NCBI RefSeq assembly: GCF_001039355.2
Contig: NW_019776170.1
Span: forward strand, 1-64,000
Origin: Lingula anatina
Taxonomy: Eukaryota; Brachiopoda; Lingulata; Lingulida; Lingulidae
Length of the DNA: 64,000 nt
Reading direction: 5' to 3'
Shown piece after piece: positions 1 through 11,077 of the stretch. The position numbers and the translations under genes were made by a program. How positions within the stretch are numbered: the first letter of the stretch is position 1; each line of letters begins with the position of its first letter. Under the pieces are notes generated by a model, which was given only the letters and a program-made list of their open reading frames with translations, ran no database searches and had not been told where the DNA came from.

Positions 1-2601
1 GAATCCGGTTGGTGGCAGCTTGTCGAGATTGGCCACGCTCTCTAGCACGAGAAGCTTGGCGCCAAGAAAAGCCACGTGGGCCGGGAGAGATGTCGTCTGC
101 CCTGCATCAACACTACGTGCGTCAGTTCCGACTCCGATGAGTTTTCGATTGTTTTTCAACCACTCAGCTGCCTCTCCTGAGAAACCGGGGAAATGAACGA
201 GAGCATGTCCTTGATAATTTTTCCAATGGGTGCGGTTAACAGTTCCGAGGTACTTCTTATAATCATCTACGTATTTCCCCCATCCACTGTACAAAAATAC
301 CATGGCATTGTCCGGTATCCGACCGTTCTCATATTCCCAATCATGGAGGTCTTTAACAGTCAACACGGCGTCCGGGTTGTTTGCGGCTTTTTTGGAAATA
401 TCCACTCGAATGGCCGGACCAATGAGGGTGTGGGCCGGAATTTGATGGATTCCCCATGAACCTTTGATGAAGTGCGCAGGCGCATCCAGATGCGTCCCAA
501 TATGCTCCGGGCCACAAAAGTCGTTGGTCTCGAGCCTAATGGTGTACAATTGTATATATGAAGGCGACAATAAATTCCAGTTGCTGGCTTATAATTGGAT
601 ATGTCAATCAAGGCCTTTGAGGTATCATGATCCACAATTATTCCATTCAAACGTCATCAAACATTTATGGCACAATTTTAAGAAAACAGATATTAGTCTT
701 TAAAAACCCCTTTACAATTGACGGCTTCCTTCCTGCGTCCTTTGTGCAACCATAAAACTGGCATGGCTGTGGTCATAGAAAGGAGACAAAAGCATCGCTT
801 TGGTTGCAGAATGAATTGTCGCCACGAAAAGCATTATTTTTTTACTCATAAACGGGGCCGTACTATGGGGCACAGAAAGGACGCCGTCCAGTGTAAAGGG
901 GGATTAACTGCAAGTTGGATGATTGGAGAAAAGTAAGCAATATTACTGAGGATAAAAAAATCAATAGAGAACAGTACATGACAGCATTGTAACGTGAAAT
1001 ACTTAACAACTTTCTGATCAAGGAAAATTTTTCAGTTAGCAAAATTTACCATTTAAAAAGAACGTTCACTCGGTGACCAAAGCATACTCACCATACAGTA
1101 TTGTTGCCCAGTCTGGTATAACCTCTACGTCTCACTAGTAGTTCAAAATTGGCACTACCCGGCCACGTCACCGTGTTGTTATCAAGGGCGTACGTAAGGT
1201 CAATTATGTCATCCGGGCCGGGAGAAATTTGGACGGTTTTGAATGCAATGATCCGCAAGGGGCCACCACTGCCGCCCTTTATTTTAACAGGCAGCATGGC
1301 CACTGAATACCCCTTGGGTGGAAGTTTGTCCAGATTTGCCACGACTTCTGCCATGTAGATGTTGTTTTTGCTTAGAGGAATATGTGCCAAAGCAGTTTTA
1401 CTTGGTCCTATCGAAGGACTGTCAATTCCAACGGCTGAGATTCTCCTGTTTTCTGCTAGCCATTTGGCGGCGCTTTCGGCAACTGCGGGGAAATTAAGAA
1501 GGGAATTTCCGTCACTGTCTCTTGCATTACCTGTGCCGTTATAACCAAAGAATGCAGTGCGATTGTTGATATATTTTCCCCAACCAGTGTAAACAAACAA
1601 GATGGCACCGTCTGGTATTTTGCCGTTGACCCTTTCCCAGTTCATCAGATCTTCCACCTCAAGGTTGGAGTTGGGATTGAGGTCTGCTTTGGCAGATATG
1701 TCGACTTTGATCGCTGTACCGAAAAACCTATGAGGTGGAATGTCTTGCACGTGCCATTTTCCTCGAGCAAAGTTCGCAGGCGCGTCCATGTGGGTGCCTT
1801 GATGTTCTGGTCGGCAAATGTCATGGTCTTCAAGCCTGAAGAGTCAATTATTAAATCATTTTCAGAACTTGAACAATAAATCTTTTTACTTATCAGTATG
1901 CCAATTCTCCTACTTCAACCAACAGCTAATACTGAACATATTGGTCGTCTCGTATATTTGGAGGTCTATTTTAAAAAATTGCTAATTGGGGAAAGGTAAG
2001 AAGAAGTGAGAAAAGATGAAGATGATGGGTATTGAATCTACAACTTCTAAAAATGCTTTACTGTGACGTAGATAAAAATGTTTCTTTTTACACGCTAGTT
2101 GGCACCATGGGATATTCAGCAGAGGCGGATCCAGGATTATTGGAAGGGGGGATGGTGGTCCAGAACAATAGGTCTCGGATGCGAAGCCGACCATCGCCCC
2201 TTTGGTGTGGGGTTCGGGGCCTGCTCAAGGCCACGAAAAAATTTTTGGTGTTCTGGGGAGCAATAATTTAGCCAGTCAGAATTCTAATTTCAAAAGGGGA
2301 ATATTGATGCAGTATATTTTTCAGAAACCGAAGGGTGGTTCAGGACCCCTGACTCCCCCTCTAAATCCTCTACTGATCCATTTCGAGGTATACTAATTTT
2401 TACATACCACCCAGCTCCAAAATCCACTGGACCCCTGTAGATACGTTTGTATCGAAACCTATTTCTCTCTTGCCCCGGCCAGACTAAACTGTCCTCTGAC
2501 ACCGCATACGTCATGTCTATAATCTCATGGGCGGCAGGACTCCATTGCGCATATACAATAGGGTTGCATAGCAACAGCATTAGAACAGACGACGGCACCA
2601 T
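1..2601 (-). CDS. Two-domain secreted cyclase, copy 1 (3' end beyond window)
   Basis: Three exons are visible: A 2408-2601 (start ATG at 2601), B 1092-1835, and C 535 down to the window edge. Exon A gives a signal peptide starting MVPSSVLMLLLCN and the first strand of domain 1 (HEIIDMTY). Exon B completes domain 1 and begins domain 2, and exon C continues domain 2. Donors are TG|GTATGT and TG|GTGAGT, and acceptors end in AG|G; both introns are phase 2 inside a Trp codon. The family is the metal-dependent cyclase/kynurenine formamidase superfamily, with motif HxGTHxDxPxH. Domain 2 has HIGTHLDAPAHF. Domain 1 reads HQGTHMDAPANF: the last motif His is Asn (AAC at 1772-1774), so domain 1 may be inactive. 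All visible coding sequence is open. The true substrate is unknown. Confidence 0.85.
2120..2375. mobile_element. MITE-like TIR element in intron A-B of copy 1
   Basis: It starts CAGAGGCGGATCCAGG and ends AAATCCTCTACTG, which are imperfect inverted ends. It is flanked by ATTCA on the left and the similar ATCCA on the right; the sister copies have ATTCA on both sides. The interior is rich in G and C runs. The same element sits at the same position in copies 2, 3 and 4 and is absent from copies 5-7. The superfamily is uncertain. Confidence 0.7.
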
Positions 2602-3297
2602 TTTTCACTGATGAAAAATAAATTTATATTCATGTACATCTATGCCGAGAACTATTTTGTTCGAGTGATAAAAAACAGTTCTAGTGAGCAATTCTTAAAG
2701 GGATAACAACTGTTCATTTTGGCCAAAAAGTGGATTTTCCTGGGGTGAAGGATCATTTTCCATACTAACTAATGGTTAATGAATCCATTCCAACATTCAA
2801 AGCTAGTCCCCCCTTTTTTATCTAAAAAGTTTGTGTTTTTGGTAATATTCTCTTGAGAGATTATTACAGAGTGTAGCCATCTATGAAAGTCACGTAATAT
2901 GGGGGCAAGCATAAATTCTAGAACAATTGCTCTAACTGTCCTTTCGGTGGTAAAATAGAACTTATCATTTTCCAATAAGTTGTTTACGCTGTATTTATTG
3001 TGAGATATGGAGATCATACGAACAGTTGTTATCCCTTCAATAAGACAGTTATGCCAACGTTTACTCTTGATATTGCACACTGGAACTGAGGACTTTTGAA
3101 GTTTTCAGATAAGAATCTCGAAATATGGCTCTGCAGTGGAAGTTGGTTAAACCACTCGTAATATAAGGGTTATAGCTTATAACAAAAATTATATGTTAAA
3201 ATCATCACATTGTTTTTAAACACAAGTATTTCGTTAATATTACTTAGAGATTACCTGGTTAAACTTAAGCACATGTATATCAGTCACTACAATGGCC

Positions 3298-3600
3298 TTG
3301 CCTCGGAATATCTTCTGCAAGATCTTGGGGGGTAGGGGAGATCTATGGAGCTCTCCGTCTACGTGTAAGCGGATCAGATGTTGTTCTGCTTGTGCGCCTT
3401 TTGGACAAGAAAGACGTGACAAGATATTTAAACCCGGCTTACATGTGTTTTGTTGACATTAAGGTACAGTTTGAACGTGAAGGAAGGCAGCATGAAGGGC
3501 CATGTCTTGTTAGGTCAGTAGCTCAAGAGAAAGATCACAGAATGCACGTGTTTAGACTTATCGCTTGCTTGTTAGACCTTGGATATAATAACGAATGAAA
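3298..3600. other. Conserved upstream module of copy 1
   Basis: This stretch lies about 0.7 kb upstream of the copy 1 start. It recurs upstream of copy 2 (25420-25690), copy 3 (30148-30430) and copy 4 (36610-36900). It contains ATATTTAAACCCGGCTTAC and a GTCAGTAGCTCA segment. A plus-strand frame of 60-100 residues is partly kept among copies but diverges at both ends. It could be a shared promoter or enhancer, an old repeat, or a noncoding transcript. Nothing identifies it as a protein gene. Confidence 0.5.
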
Positions 3601-4804
3601 CTTTCAATCGTGTCTTGAATTAAAATGTCGCAATTTCTCTCCGATTTCTTAGGCTCGGTGACATTTCTTTTAGGCTGGCATTTTTATGTGTCTTTTAAAT
3701 AAAGATGATGTAAATGTCAAAGGCCCCAATCAAATCTAGTCCCATGCATATAAAGCCTAGACCCCCTGTTGATTACACCCTGGCTGGGCCCATTCTTTAA
3801 GGTGTCTCTGCATTGTTAACAGCATAATGGGCAAGTTAATTGACCAAGTTAATTGGCCAAGCTCCCAGTCTGTTTGTAGGTGTAATTATAAAGGGGGTGT
3901 CTTAGACCAAGTTAATTGCCCAAGCTGCCAGTTTGTTTGTTTGGCATGTGCAGGGGATGTCTCAGATCAAGGCACATATTATGATACTTACAGGTACTAA
4001 CAAATGAGACATAGTTGTATTTCATTACCTGTGATTTGTAAAATACATCTGAGGATGATACTTTAAAAGATGTTAAATGTTTAAAGAAAAGACATGTAGG
4101 TTGATTTAGTAACATTTACTAAAGATATGTTAAATTAAAGATGGGCTTCATTTGTTCGTGTGTTATTTTGATTATCCAGATTTTATACAGATTATAGGAA
4201 AAATTCTGCCCATTAATGTTTTGTTGATCTCAGGGACCGCGAGAAATTGCGTTATCAGTGCAAAAGAACAGTAGAAATACACTGGGTCACAGCGCGCGCG
4301 ACCTCTATAATAATCTGTTCAGGCTCCAATGGAACTATCAAAACCGCTTATCTGAGACAATGGACGCACATGTCTTCAAAGGGAGATGCTGCGTTTCAAG
4401 TCCCTTCGTTGTTAATAATGTCCAAGGTTAGATGTGTCTTATAATGTTGGTTGCTCAGCTGATATGTCCGAGTGTGAGCGTGCCTATTAGCCTCGTTGTG
4501 ATGTTTGTGTAGAAGCCGAGCATAATTGCATTTCTAATTTCTATGCATTTAAAGCGTATGAAAAATAATAAATGTAAGACATTTGGTATAGTATGAACCT
4601 CTGGTTATAATTTTGCTATATATTTCGTAAAAATACTAGTATTACACATCTGTCTGAACACTTCAAATTGACGCCAATGGAATGAAATATTACATACACA
4701 AAATTGCTCTCATTTATCCTGTAAGATTTGAAAACGCCTCTATAAACTATATTTGACAAACTTTTATCTATATGGGACATTTTTGAAAATGATATATTAT
4801 AATG
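3601..4804. other. Array spacer with single minisatellite-type unit
   Basis: No gene is seen. The stretch matches in pieces the spacer between copies 3 and 4. At about 4440-4490 it carries one diverged unit (GGTTGCTCAGCTGATA) of the repeat that is expanded at 25699-26693. The block at 4240-4440 has a counterpart at about 31825-32060. Confidence 0.5.
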
Positions 4805-5030
4805 TCCGCGAAAAGATAAATAATGAGGGCAGAAACAAAATGGCAGAAAGAGGGCGTTAGACAAAGCCACTTGATGCTGCTTTCGTATCCTCTGTGATAA
4901 AGGTAATTGCTGAGTTTTACACGGCAACCAGCCTCGTTGGCGCTCCACTCCCGTCAACGTGAAGCATATGACATATAAGGCCGTGTAACCATTTGTTGGC
5001 AGCTTGTCAAGATTGGCCGCGTTCTCTAGC
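4805..5030 (-). pseudogene. Orphan cyclase exon C 3' fragment
   Basis: Read on the minus strand, this matches the last part of exon C: NLDKLPTNGYTA, then the GAPTRLVAV region, then the hydrophobic tail. The reading frame shifts after NGYTA relative to intact copies. Lys after VAV is TAA, and another TAA interrupts the tail just before RPLSAILFLPSLFIF. Similarity stops abruptly near 5030, where about 16 kb of unrelated DNA begins. It has no exon A or B of its own. It is a broken remnant, perhaps the lost tail of copy 2 or of a deleted gene. Confidence 0.8.
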
Positions 5031-5972
5031 ATTTCTAATTTCAAAAGTTATGCTTTTTTCAGCTTTTTTTCAGCATCTATGCAACACTGATAACACATTT
5101 AAAAATACCGATCAGCCTTTTGTCTTGCAACTCACAGGAGTGATCAATCTTACTTATATACAGATCAAGTTCTAAAATGAGCTTGATCGGTCAAGTTTTG
5201 ATGAAATTATGCCTTTTTTGTCTATAAGTGGTTTTTCCTCAGATTTAATTCTGAGGCATGTTAACGGTCTCATAATTGAACTAATTAGAAACGTAAAAGT
5301 GTTCTCTTAACATTTTCTACATCTTAACAATATTGTTAGTTGATTATAAAAAAATGATGGTAAACCTGTTATTGTGTATTGTGTAATAAAGTGTCAAAAA
5401 CAGAAATAAACTCATATCATTGCAGTTTGTCATATTCAGTAACTCACTAAGTTCAGTATCTCAGTATGGAGCAAGTTGGACATTTAGAATTGTTCTATTG
5501 ATATTTTTCCTATGTCAACAATTTTCTTAGTTGAACATATAAAAATGACAGTAAATTGATTATTTTGTTATATGTAAAAAAGGTGTTAAAATGGAAATAG
5601 ATTTATTTCAGTACAGTTATCTTGTTTACTTTTTGACATTTTTAAGGTTTGACTCTGAACTTCCGTGGCCTTGAAGACTTTTGCCAGTCACATTTTCTGA
5701 ATATCCATGGTACTTTTATATTATTATTATGATGGTCATTATGCTGTTAAACATTATGGAATATTGCATCAAAATTGTAGAAAACACTATTTTGGGCACT
5801 GCTTCCATAGTGACCATTAAAGAAACACCATGCCCCTTACTCTTCTTAAACTTACAGGAAAGAACTACAGGACTAAAATGCAGCCTAAGTTGGAGAAGCA
5901 GTCTAATTGGCTTCTTTTTTCTTTTGTACATTTTTGTGAATTTTTTATCTTTCACATATTAGCATTTTCAAT
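5031..5972. other. AT-rich stretch without recognisable gene
   Basis: There are only short, low-complexity open frames on both strands and no domain similarity. Two similar blocks, each with a TTGTTAGTTGA- or TTCTTAGTTGA-like piece followed by an AT-rich tail, appear near 5330 and 5520, hinting at a degenerate tandem repeat. Confidence 0.4.
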
Positions 5973-6220
5973 GTAGGACTTGGAACTCCCACAGGCATGA
6001 AGCCGAGTGGTAATCAAAATTTCTAAATGCTCATGTTATTAATAGAATATAATTAAAATTTGGTGGTAAGTATACATTTAATCATTATGTAATANCAATG
6101 TAGGACTTGGAACTCCCACAGGCATGAAGCCGAGTGGTAATCAAAATTTCTAAATGCTCATGTTATTAATAGAATATAATTAAAATTTGGTGGTAAGTAT
6201 ACATTTAATCATTATGTAAT
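5973..6220. repeat. Direct duplication of about 125 bp across a single n (6095)
   Basis: The sequence starting CAATGTAGGACTTGGAACTC before the n is repeated immediately after it with essentially no differences. Near-identity joined by exactly one n looks like overlapping contigs that were not merged, not a real tandem repeat. Confidence 0.75.
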
Positions 6221-6534
6221 ATTGCATCAAAATTGGCAAAAAGCCTACAGTGCACTGTCACCACAAACGTTATGATAAAAAGAAAACTTACTTTTTTTTT
6301 ACTTACAAGCATAATTCTTAGGGTTGATATTTAGTTCAATTAAGAAAACCAGCTTTACTGGATTATCATTTTTAGTGAATTAATGCAATTTTTTGTGAAA
6401 TATTCATTTTTCTCATTTTGCCAAATTCTAAGTGTGAACTTGACCTCTCATGGGTCTGTTTTTTCTTTCATCAGTATTATCTGTTGTGAGTAATTAAAAT
6501 TTAAGCATAATGTATTATTGCAGCAGAATTGAAT

Positions 6535-6845
6535 GCAAGTTTTCTGATCTTTATATCTCCAAGACTGGCAAAGATATTCCCATAGTTACTGCTGAACTTA
6601 AATGGGAAGTCATATATTGGCAATCTGTGATCCTGAAATTGACCTTTGACCTAATTTTTACCATGAACTGAACTTTGCAAATTTTCCAGCCCATATACCG
6701 GTATCTCTTAAACTGGCAGAGATACGCCCAAAGTTGCACTTTGCAAGTTTTCTGATCTTTATATCTCCAAAACTGGCAAGGATATGTCCATAGTTACTGT
6801 TGAACTTGAGTAGGAAGTCCTACACTGGGAATCTTACTGTGACCT
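6535..6845. repeat. Diverged tandem repeat, period about 104 bp
   Basis: Units starting GCAAGTTTTCTGATCTTTAT occur at 6535 and 6742. A more diverged unit lies between them (CAAATTTTCCAGCCCATAT). Each carries a version of 'CTGGCAAAGATATTCCCATAGTT'-type sequence followed by a GAACTT stretch. No coding function is apparent. Confidence 0.65.
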
Positions 6846-7229
6846 GTAGGTTTTCTCTTTTGTCATAGTAAGTCTCCTTACTATGCGGGCCGCTGCGGGT
6901 TGTTCATACAGCCTGGCGCGGTTACCATGGAAATAACATTGTCATCCATGCGCTGTTTGGTTTCTAATAACAATAGTACCATCCCCTGACCCGTCGGGTA
7001 ATTATCGTGTCTTACTTTTTGCTAACGAAAGAGCCCAACCCTAGCTTGCTGAGATAAAGATCGAAGCTGAGCGAGGTCGCAATAAAGTGTGTTCGTCCAA
7101 GCGTTAATTGACCTTTGATGCGTGGTGGCTTCACTCTACTTTGTTCACTCTACTCTGATACGGAGTTATTTTTAAAAGTGACTTTACCAAAAAGATTCGG
7201 TGATGAAAGCAACTTCGGTGTACATTTTA

Positions 7230-8422
7230 GCTATGAATAGATTGAATTCACATAGAGTTGAATAAATGAATTTATGGGAGATAAAATAAAACACTACTCG
7301 TACTTGTACATGTAATATTTCTTAGGCTTCAGACCGTTATTGCTATATACATACTATAAATCAACACGATTGAAATTTTTTATAGTAGGTCCTGATAATT
7401 CTCTTTGCTTTATTCATGGATGGAATGCATTTTTCCAAAAAGACTTGTCAGTTGTTTAAGTAAGAAACATTTTGTAGGCCATATCAATAATATAATTCAG
7501 TCTTTATTTGCAAACAGGATCTCTCCCATCTACACCCGTAACATTTCTGTCCTTTTGAATTTGTTCATCAACAGTAAACAATCTTCCCATTAACTGCACG
7601 CAAAAGTTGCTTGGAGAACTGGCCCGTTGTCGAATATCAAAAATTTCTTTATATAACAAGGCGAAGGGTGGCGGACCGAAAGACTGACTCCTTGGTTCTG
7701 CAGCACACAAAGCAGGAAGAATTATAATTAAATACGCGTAAAAGAAATTCGCCTAAATTTTAATACAAATGTCTCTCTTTCGTTGTTTGATATTAACTCG
7801 CACCTATGTAATTCTAAACGATAAAAATAGTTAATGTTTAAGATCTAAACTCCAAACTTAACCAAAAGCCTTCTTCATACTTAAAACCATCAAAGAAAAT
7901 TAATTTAAAAAGCTGGATTACAATCTCTAGGGTTAACATTACTGTTTAGCACGTGTCATCTCACATAAATTAACAATCAGTTCAGGTTAGCTTTATTCTT
8001 GACGGTAAGTAGGGGAAAATTGCCGTTTTTCCAGGAAAATCCAATTTTTGGCCAAAACGAAGAGTTATTATGACTTTAATATACACAATTTATTTGCTCA
8101 TCATTTATATGCCACTTGATATACATTTTAATACATTGAGATGTTTTTCTGCAATGTTTATTATTTGAATAAAAGAATTGTGAAGAAAATTATACACCTT
8201 CATAAGTCAAGAGGTGATCTTATTTATTAGTTGCAATTATTGCTAGTTATATAAGAAATAAACTTGTAAGTGCTATTCTGTTTTAGGTAACATTACTCTT
8301 TGTGCTTTAATAAACCGAGTAACATTGATGTAAAGGAGAAATAAAAGCTGCAACTTCTGGAACATGAAAACTATCTTGTTGTTTATTGTCGGGTCGAAAT
8401 TAAATTGTCAAAAAAGTTAAAT
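7230..8422. repeat. 1.2-kb duplicated segment, copy 1
   Basis: It is near-identical by eye to 18287-19497, with only scattered single-base differences (for example AGTAGGTCC versus AGAAGTCC). It contains the BEN-like exon at 7458-7697. The second copy begins exactly where a TIR element ends (18286). It could be a recent duplication, a mobile element without obvious termini, or an assembly duplicate. Confidence 0.8.
7458..7697 (-). pseudogene. BEN-domain-like terminal exon with in-frame TAA
   Basis: A good acceptor (TGTGCTGCAG) precedes an exon whose frame reads through FGPPPFALLYKEIFDIRQRA, then FCVQLMGRLFTVDE, then NVTGVDGRDPVCK. It then stops (TAA, 7504-7506), but the same frame continues RLNYIIDMAYKMFLT to the next stop. 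The order LFTxxE...NVTG..G+....RLnyI matches the BEN domain, a DNA/chromatin-binding fold. The TAA falls where BEN domains continue, so this is a truncated or dead copy. No upstream exon was found. Identification is by motif only. Confidence 0.5.
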
Positions 8423-8517
8423 AATAAACCGAGTAACATTGATGTAAAGGAGAAATAAAAGCTGCAACTTCTGGAACATGAAAACTATCTTGTTGTTTAT
8501 TGTCGGGTCGAAATTAA
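8308..8517. repeat. Tandem pair of about 95-bp units ending in TTAA
   Basis: A unit starting AATAAACCGAGTAACATTG occurs at 8308 and again at 8424. Single related copies lie at about 19383 and 20661. Each unit contains AATAAA-type sequence. The second unit ends at TTAA, directly followed by the possible piggyBac-like end at 8514. Confidence 0.6.
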
Positions 8518-8730
8518 CCCTCAAGTGACCGAGTGGGGTCATTTACGACCCCAGCCATATGATTTAATGTGCCATCTCTATATTATTTATTCGAATTTTC
8601 TTTCCCTGCATGAGTTTGTCAGTCTACTAATCCTACACACTTTCACAGTTTTTTGTAGGGATCAACCAATTAGTGTGGCGTATACATCACAAACTCTCGT
8701 GGGGTCATTTATGACCCCAAAGAGAAGCAT
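8514..8730. mobile_element. Possible piggyBac-like terminal region
   Basis: The sequence TTAACCCTCAAGTGACCGAG is followed by two GGGGTCATTTAYGACCCC palindromes (about 8535 and 8700). A TTAA target followed by CCC is typical of piggyBac ends. No transposase frame or matching right end was found, and an n at 8731 interrupts the region. Confidence 0.3.
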
Positions 8731-8731
8731 N

Positions 8732-9987
8732 CACAGAGACTTACGCCAAACTTACGTCAGTTTAATGCCTATTTACGTTAAAGTTACACTGTATGTACCC
8801 GGTGTAACATGGTCAAAATTTTTCATTTATCCAAAGGCACTTTATGGTGGTAAATGAATTAAGCTGTGTTCTGGAATATGCAAAACACAGTCGAAAGTGA
8901 ACTGACATATGGGTCGCATGCACTGAATCTGAATAAATTGTTTTATAAGTTGTGGCTTTTTAGGGATATAACAACACGGATTAACAATGATTAGATGCTG
9001 CCTAATACAAGAAACATATTTATCATAAATGCCTCTGCTTGGAATTGCTGTCTTTGATTATGCCAGTAACAGGTGTCTCTGTCAGCCCTAAGATTTTTCT
9101 CTAGAAAGTGGACAGTACCTTTGGTGTAATGTTTAGTACATGTTGTATTATTTTTTGACATGATTAAGGGGCAGTTTTATTAACTAATAATCTGACAAAC
9201 TTTTATTTTGACAAATTAATTCATAGACTGATTAAATCATCAATCAAAAGGGAGTGTTTGCCTTCGATAAAAATGAAAGCAAAGTTTACCAAATGGTAAA
9301 TATGAAAATGAAAAATTCAGAATCCAATTGATCCCGGTATTAAATTCGTACTAAAAATATTAAATTCGTACGAAAAACATCTACACCCAGCAAACGGGGA
9401 GATATAACTCTATCTACCTTTGTCTGAGACAATTAAGTCCTATATTGAGGATATCAACGAGTAGCAATATTTCCAACACATTTTTAAAGGAGGGCGAAGC
9501 ATCAGAGACGTGCATTTTTATAACATTAATCCTTAACGTCTACCTCTGATTCTGTCAAGTTCGGTTAAAAGAAGATCTTAGACTGACATATGCCACCGCA
9601 AATGACTGCCTGGCGAAATGTTATTAAGACAAATTAGTGTCATACGGAGAGGGGTGTTCTCAATACAGGTGATGTGGAAGAGTTCATGTTTATTAAGCAG
9701 TCCAAATATCGCCATCGTCTTCAGACATAGAATGATGAGTATGTTATGTATTGAAAACGTGGGACTTGCCTGTTATCTAAACTTTGTCAGCTTGTGACAC
9801 CGTGTACGCATGTAATCCTGACATATCATTATAGGTACACGATTCCCCTAGCTTCTCTTTCTCAAACTGAACATACGTTTATGTACAGTGCAGTCCACGC
9901 ATAAAAACATGCACACACGCGTGCACACATAGATTCTCATACGTAATAGTACATACAGTGTATAAAATCACTTGTACTATTATGAGC
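8732..9987. other. Stretch without recognisable gene
   Basis: Only short open frames occur. There is a short direct repeat TATTAAATTCGTAC near 9340-9365. Nothing supports a coding or RNA gene. Confidence 0.4.
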
Positions 9988-10165
9988 TGGCCCCAGTTTC
10001 ACAAAAAATCTTAAGTCAGTTCCCTGGCTTAGTTGACCAGGATTTCCTTGAGAGTGCTGTTACACTGCTCCTGGTAGGGTAAGATGTGCCCATGTGACCA
10101 TGTAACCTTGATAATTAAGTTCTTAGCCAGGGAACCAGACTTAAGTTTTTTTGTGAAACCAGGCA
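9988..10165. mobile_element. Hairpin MITE
   Basis: It begins TGGCCCCAGTTTCACAAAAA and ends TTTTTGTGAAACCAGGCA, which are inverted ends of about 18 bp. The arms continue with CTTAAGTC / GACTTAAG and GTTCCCTGGCT / AGCCAGGGAAC. It is about 178 bp and noncoding. Confidence 0.7.
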
Positions 10166-11077
10166 TTGAGCTCAGGATTGGGACTAAACAACTCACACTA
10201 GCAGTCACGGGTAAATATACCCGTTTCCATATACTACGAGTTGGTAACGAAGTACCCAGAATTCAAATTTTGCATGCTGATTATGCACCTTCTGCAACAC
10301 CTCTAGAGAAAGTGGATTTAGGGCAAACAGATTCTGTTATAGGATCGCACTACTTATGGGAGAAATTATCCTATAGATGCCATGGGTTTTCAGAGGAGAG
10401 CAGTGGCTATGCAGGCAATTCGGTAGGGGACAATAACACATTCAAAGAAATATATCGGTATGTGGCGCATTAGTTTAACTTTACACCTTTGGAATGCTTT
10501 TTTAAATTAAAAAAATTGCTTTGAGGCTTCAGCTTCATGAGAAATAAATATTTAAAATTTTAGACGTATTCTCCACATTCTCTGTCATTTATGTTTGTGT
10601 TCATATTTTATTTCAGAAAATTTCAAAGATTGTCATTGTGGTTCTTAGCCACACGCGCAATCCAGCGCAGTCGCAACTGATGCATTTACTTTACTGATAT
10701 ATTGAATCCGTCCTGCACGAACTAAAATTGTGCTGCAATGTGCCGCACATCTGATGCAATGCAATCACCTCTTTGAGGAGCAGAAATAATTGGAACTGTG
10801 CATTCAGCGAAAGAAAATCAACATGGTTCTGTAGCAAAGTACCGTTAACATTCTTGTTCGCATAGATGATACATGCACATTTGTTCTCTGGGGCCTTAAC
10901 CGCGTAGGTGATGATGCAATTTTGTTCTGCGCGTTCTTATTCGCATAGACGATGACGCAAATTCACTTTCCGAGTTCTTATTCCCATAGGTGATACATGA
11001 AAAACTGTTCTCGGGTAAGAAGTACCATTAGTCCTCGTACAGTAAACTAACGACTCCCTGGCCAGTAGACCAGTAGG
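10166..11077. other. 3' flank of the coiled-coil/ILEI gene
   Basis: No gene is recognised. A plus-strand frame covering 10084-10473 runs through the adjacent MITE and has no family signature. A minus-strand AATAAA (10607-10612) lies about 470 nt past the stop of the upstream gene and could be its poly(A) signal, with low certainty. Confidence 0.35.

Noticed and set aside
1149-1544. Plus-strand frames of about 61-69 residues repeated at each cyclase copy
   Set aside because: They are antisense shadows of exon B and recur only because the sense exon is conserved.
10084-10473. Plus-strand frame of 129 residues
   Set aside because: It begins inside a hairpin MITE and has no recognisable domain or splice context.
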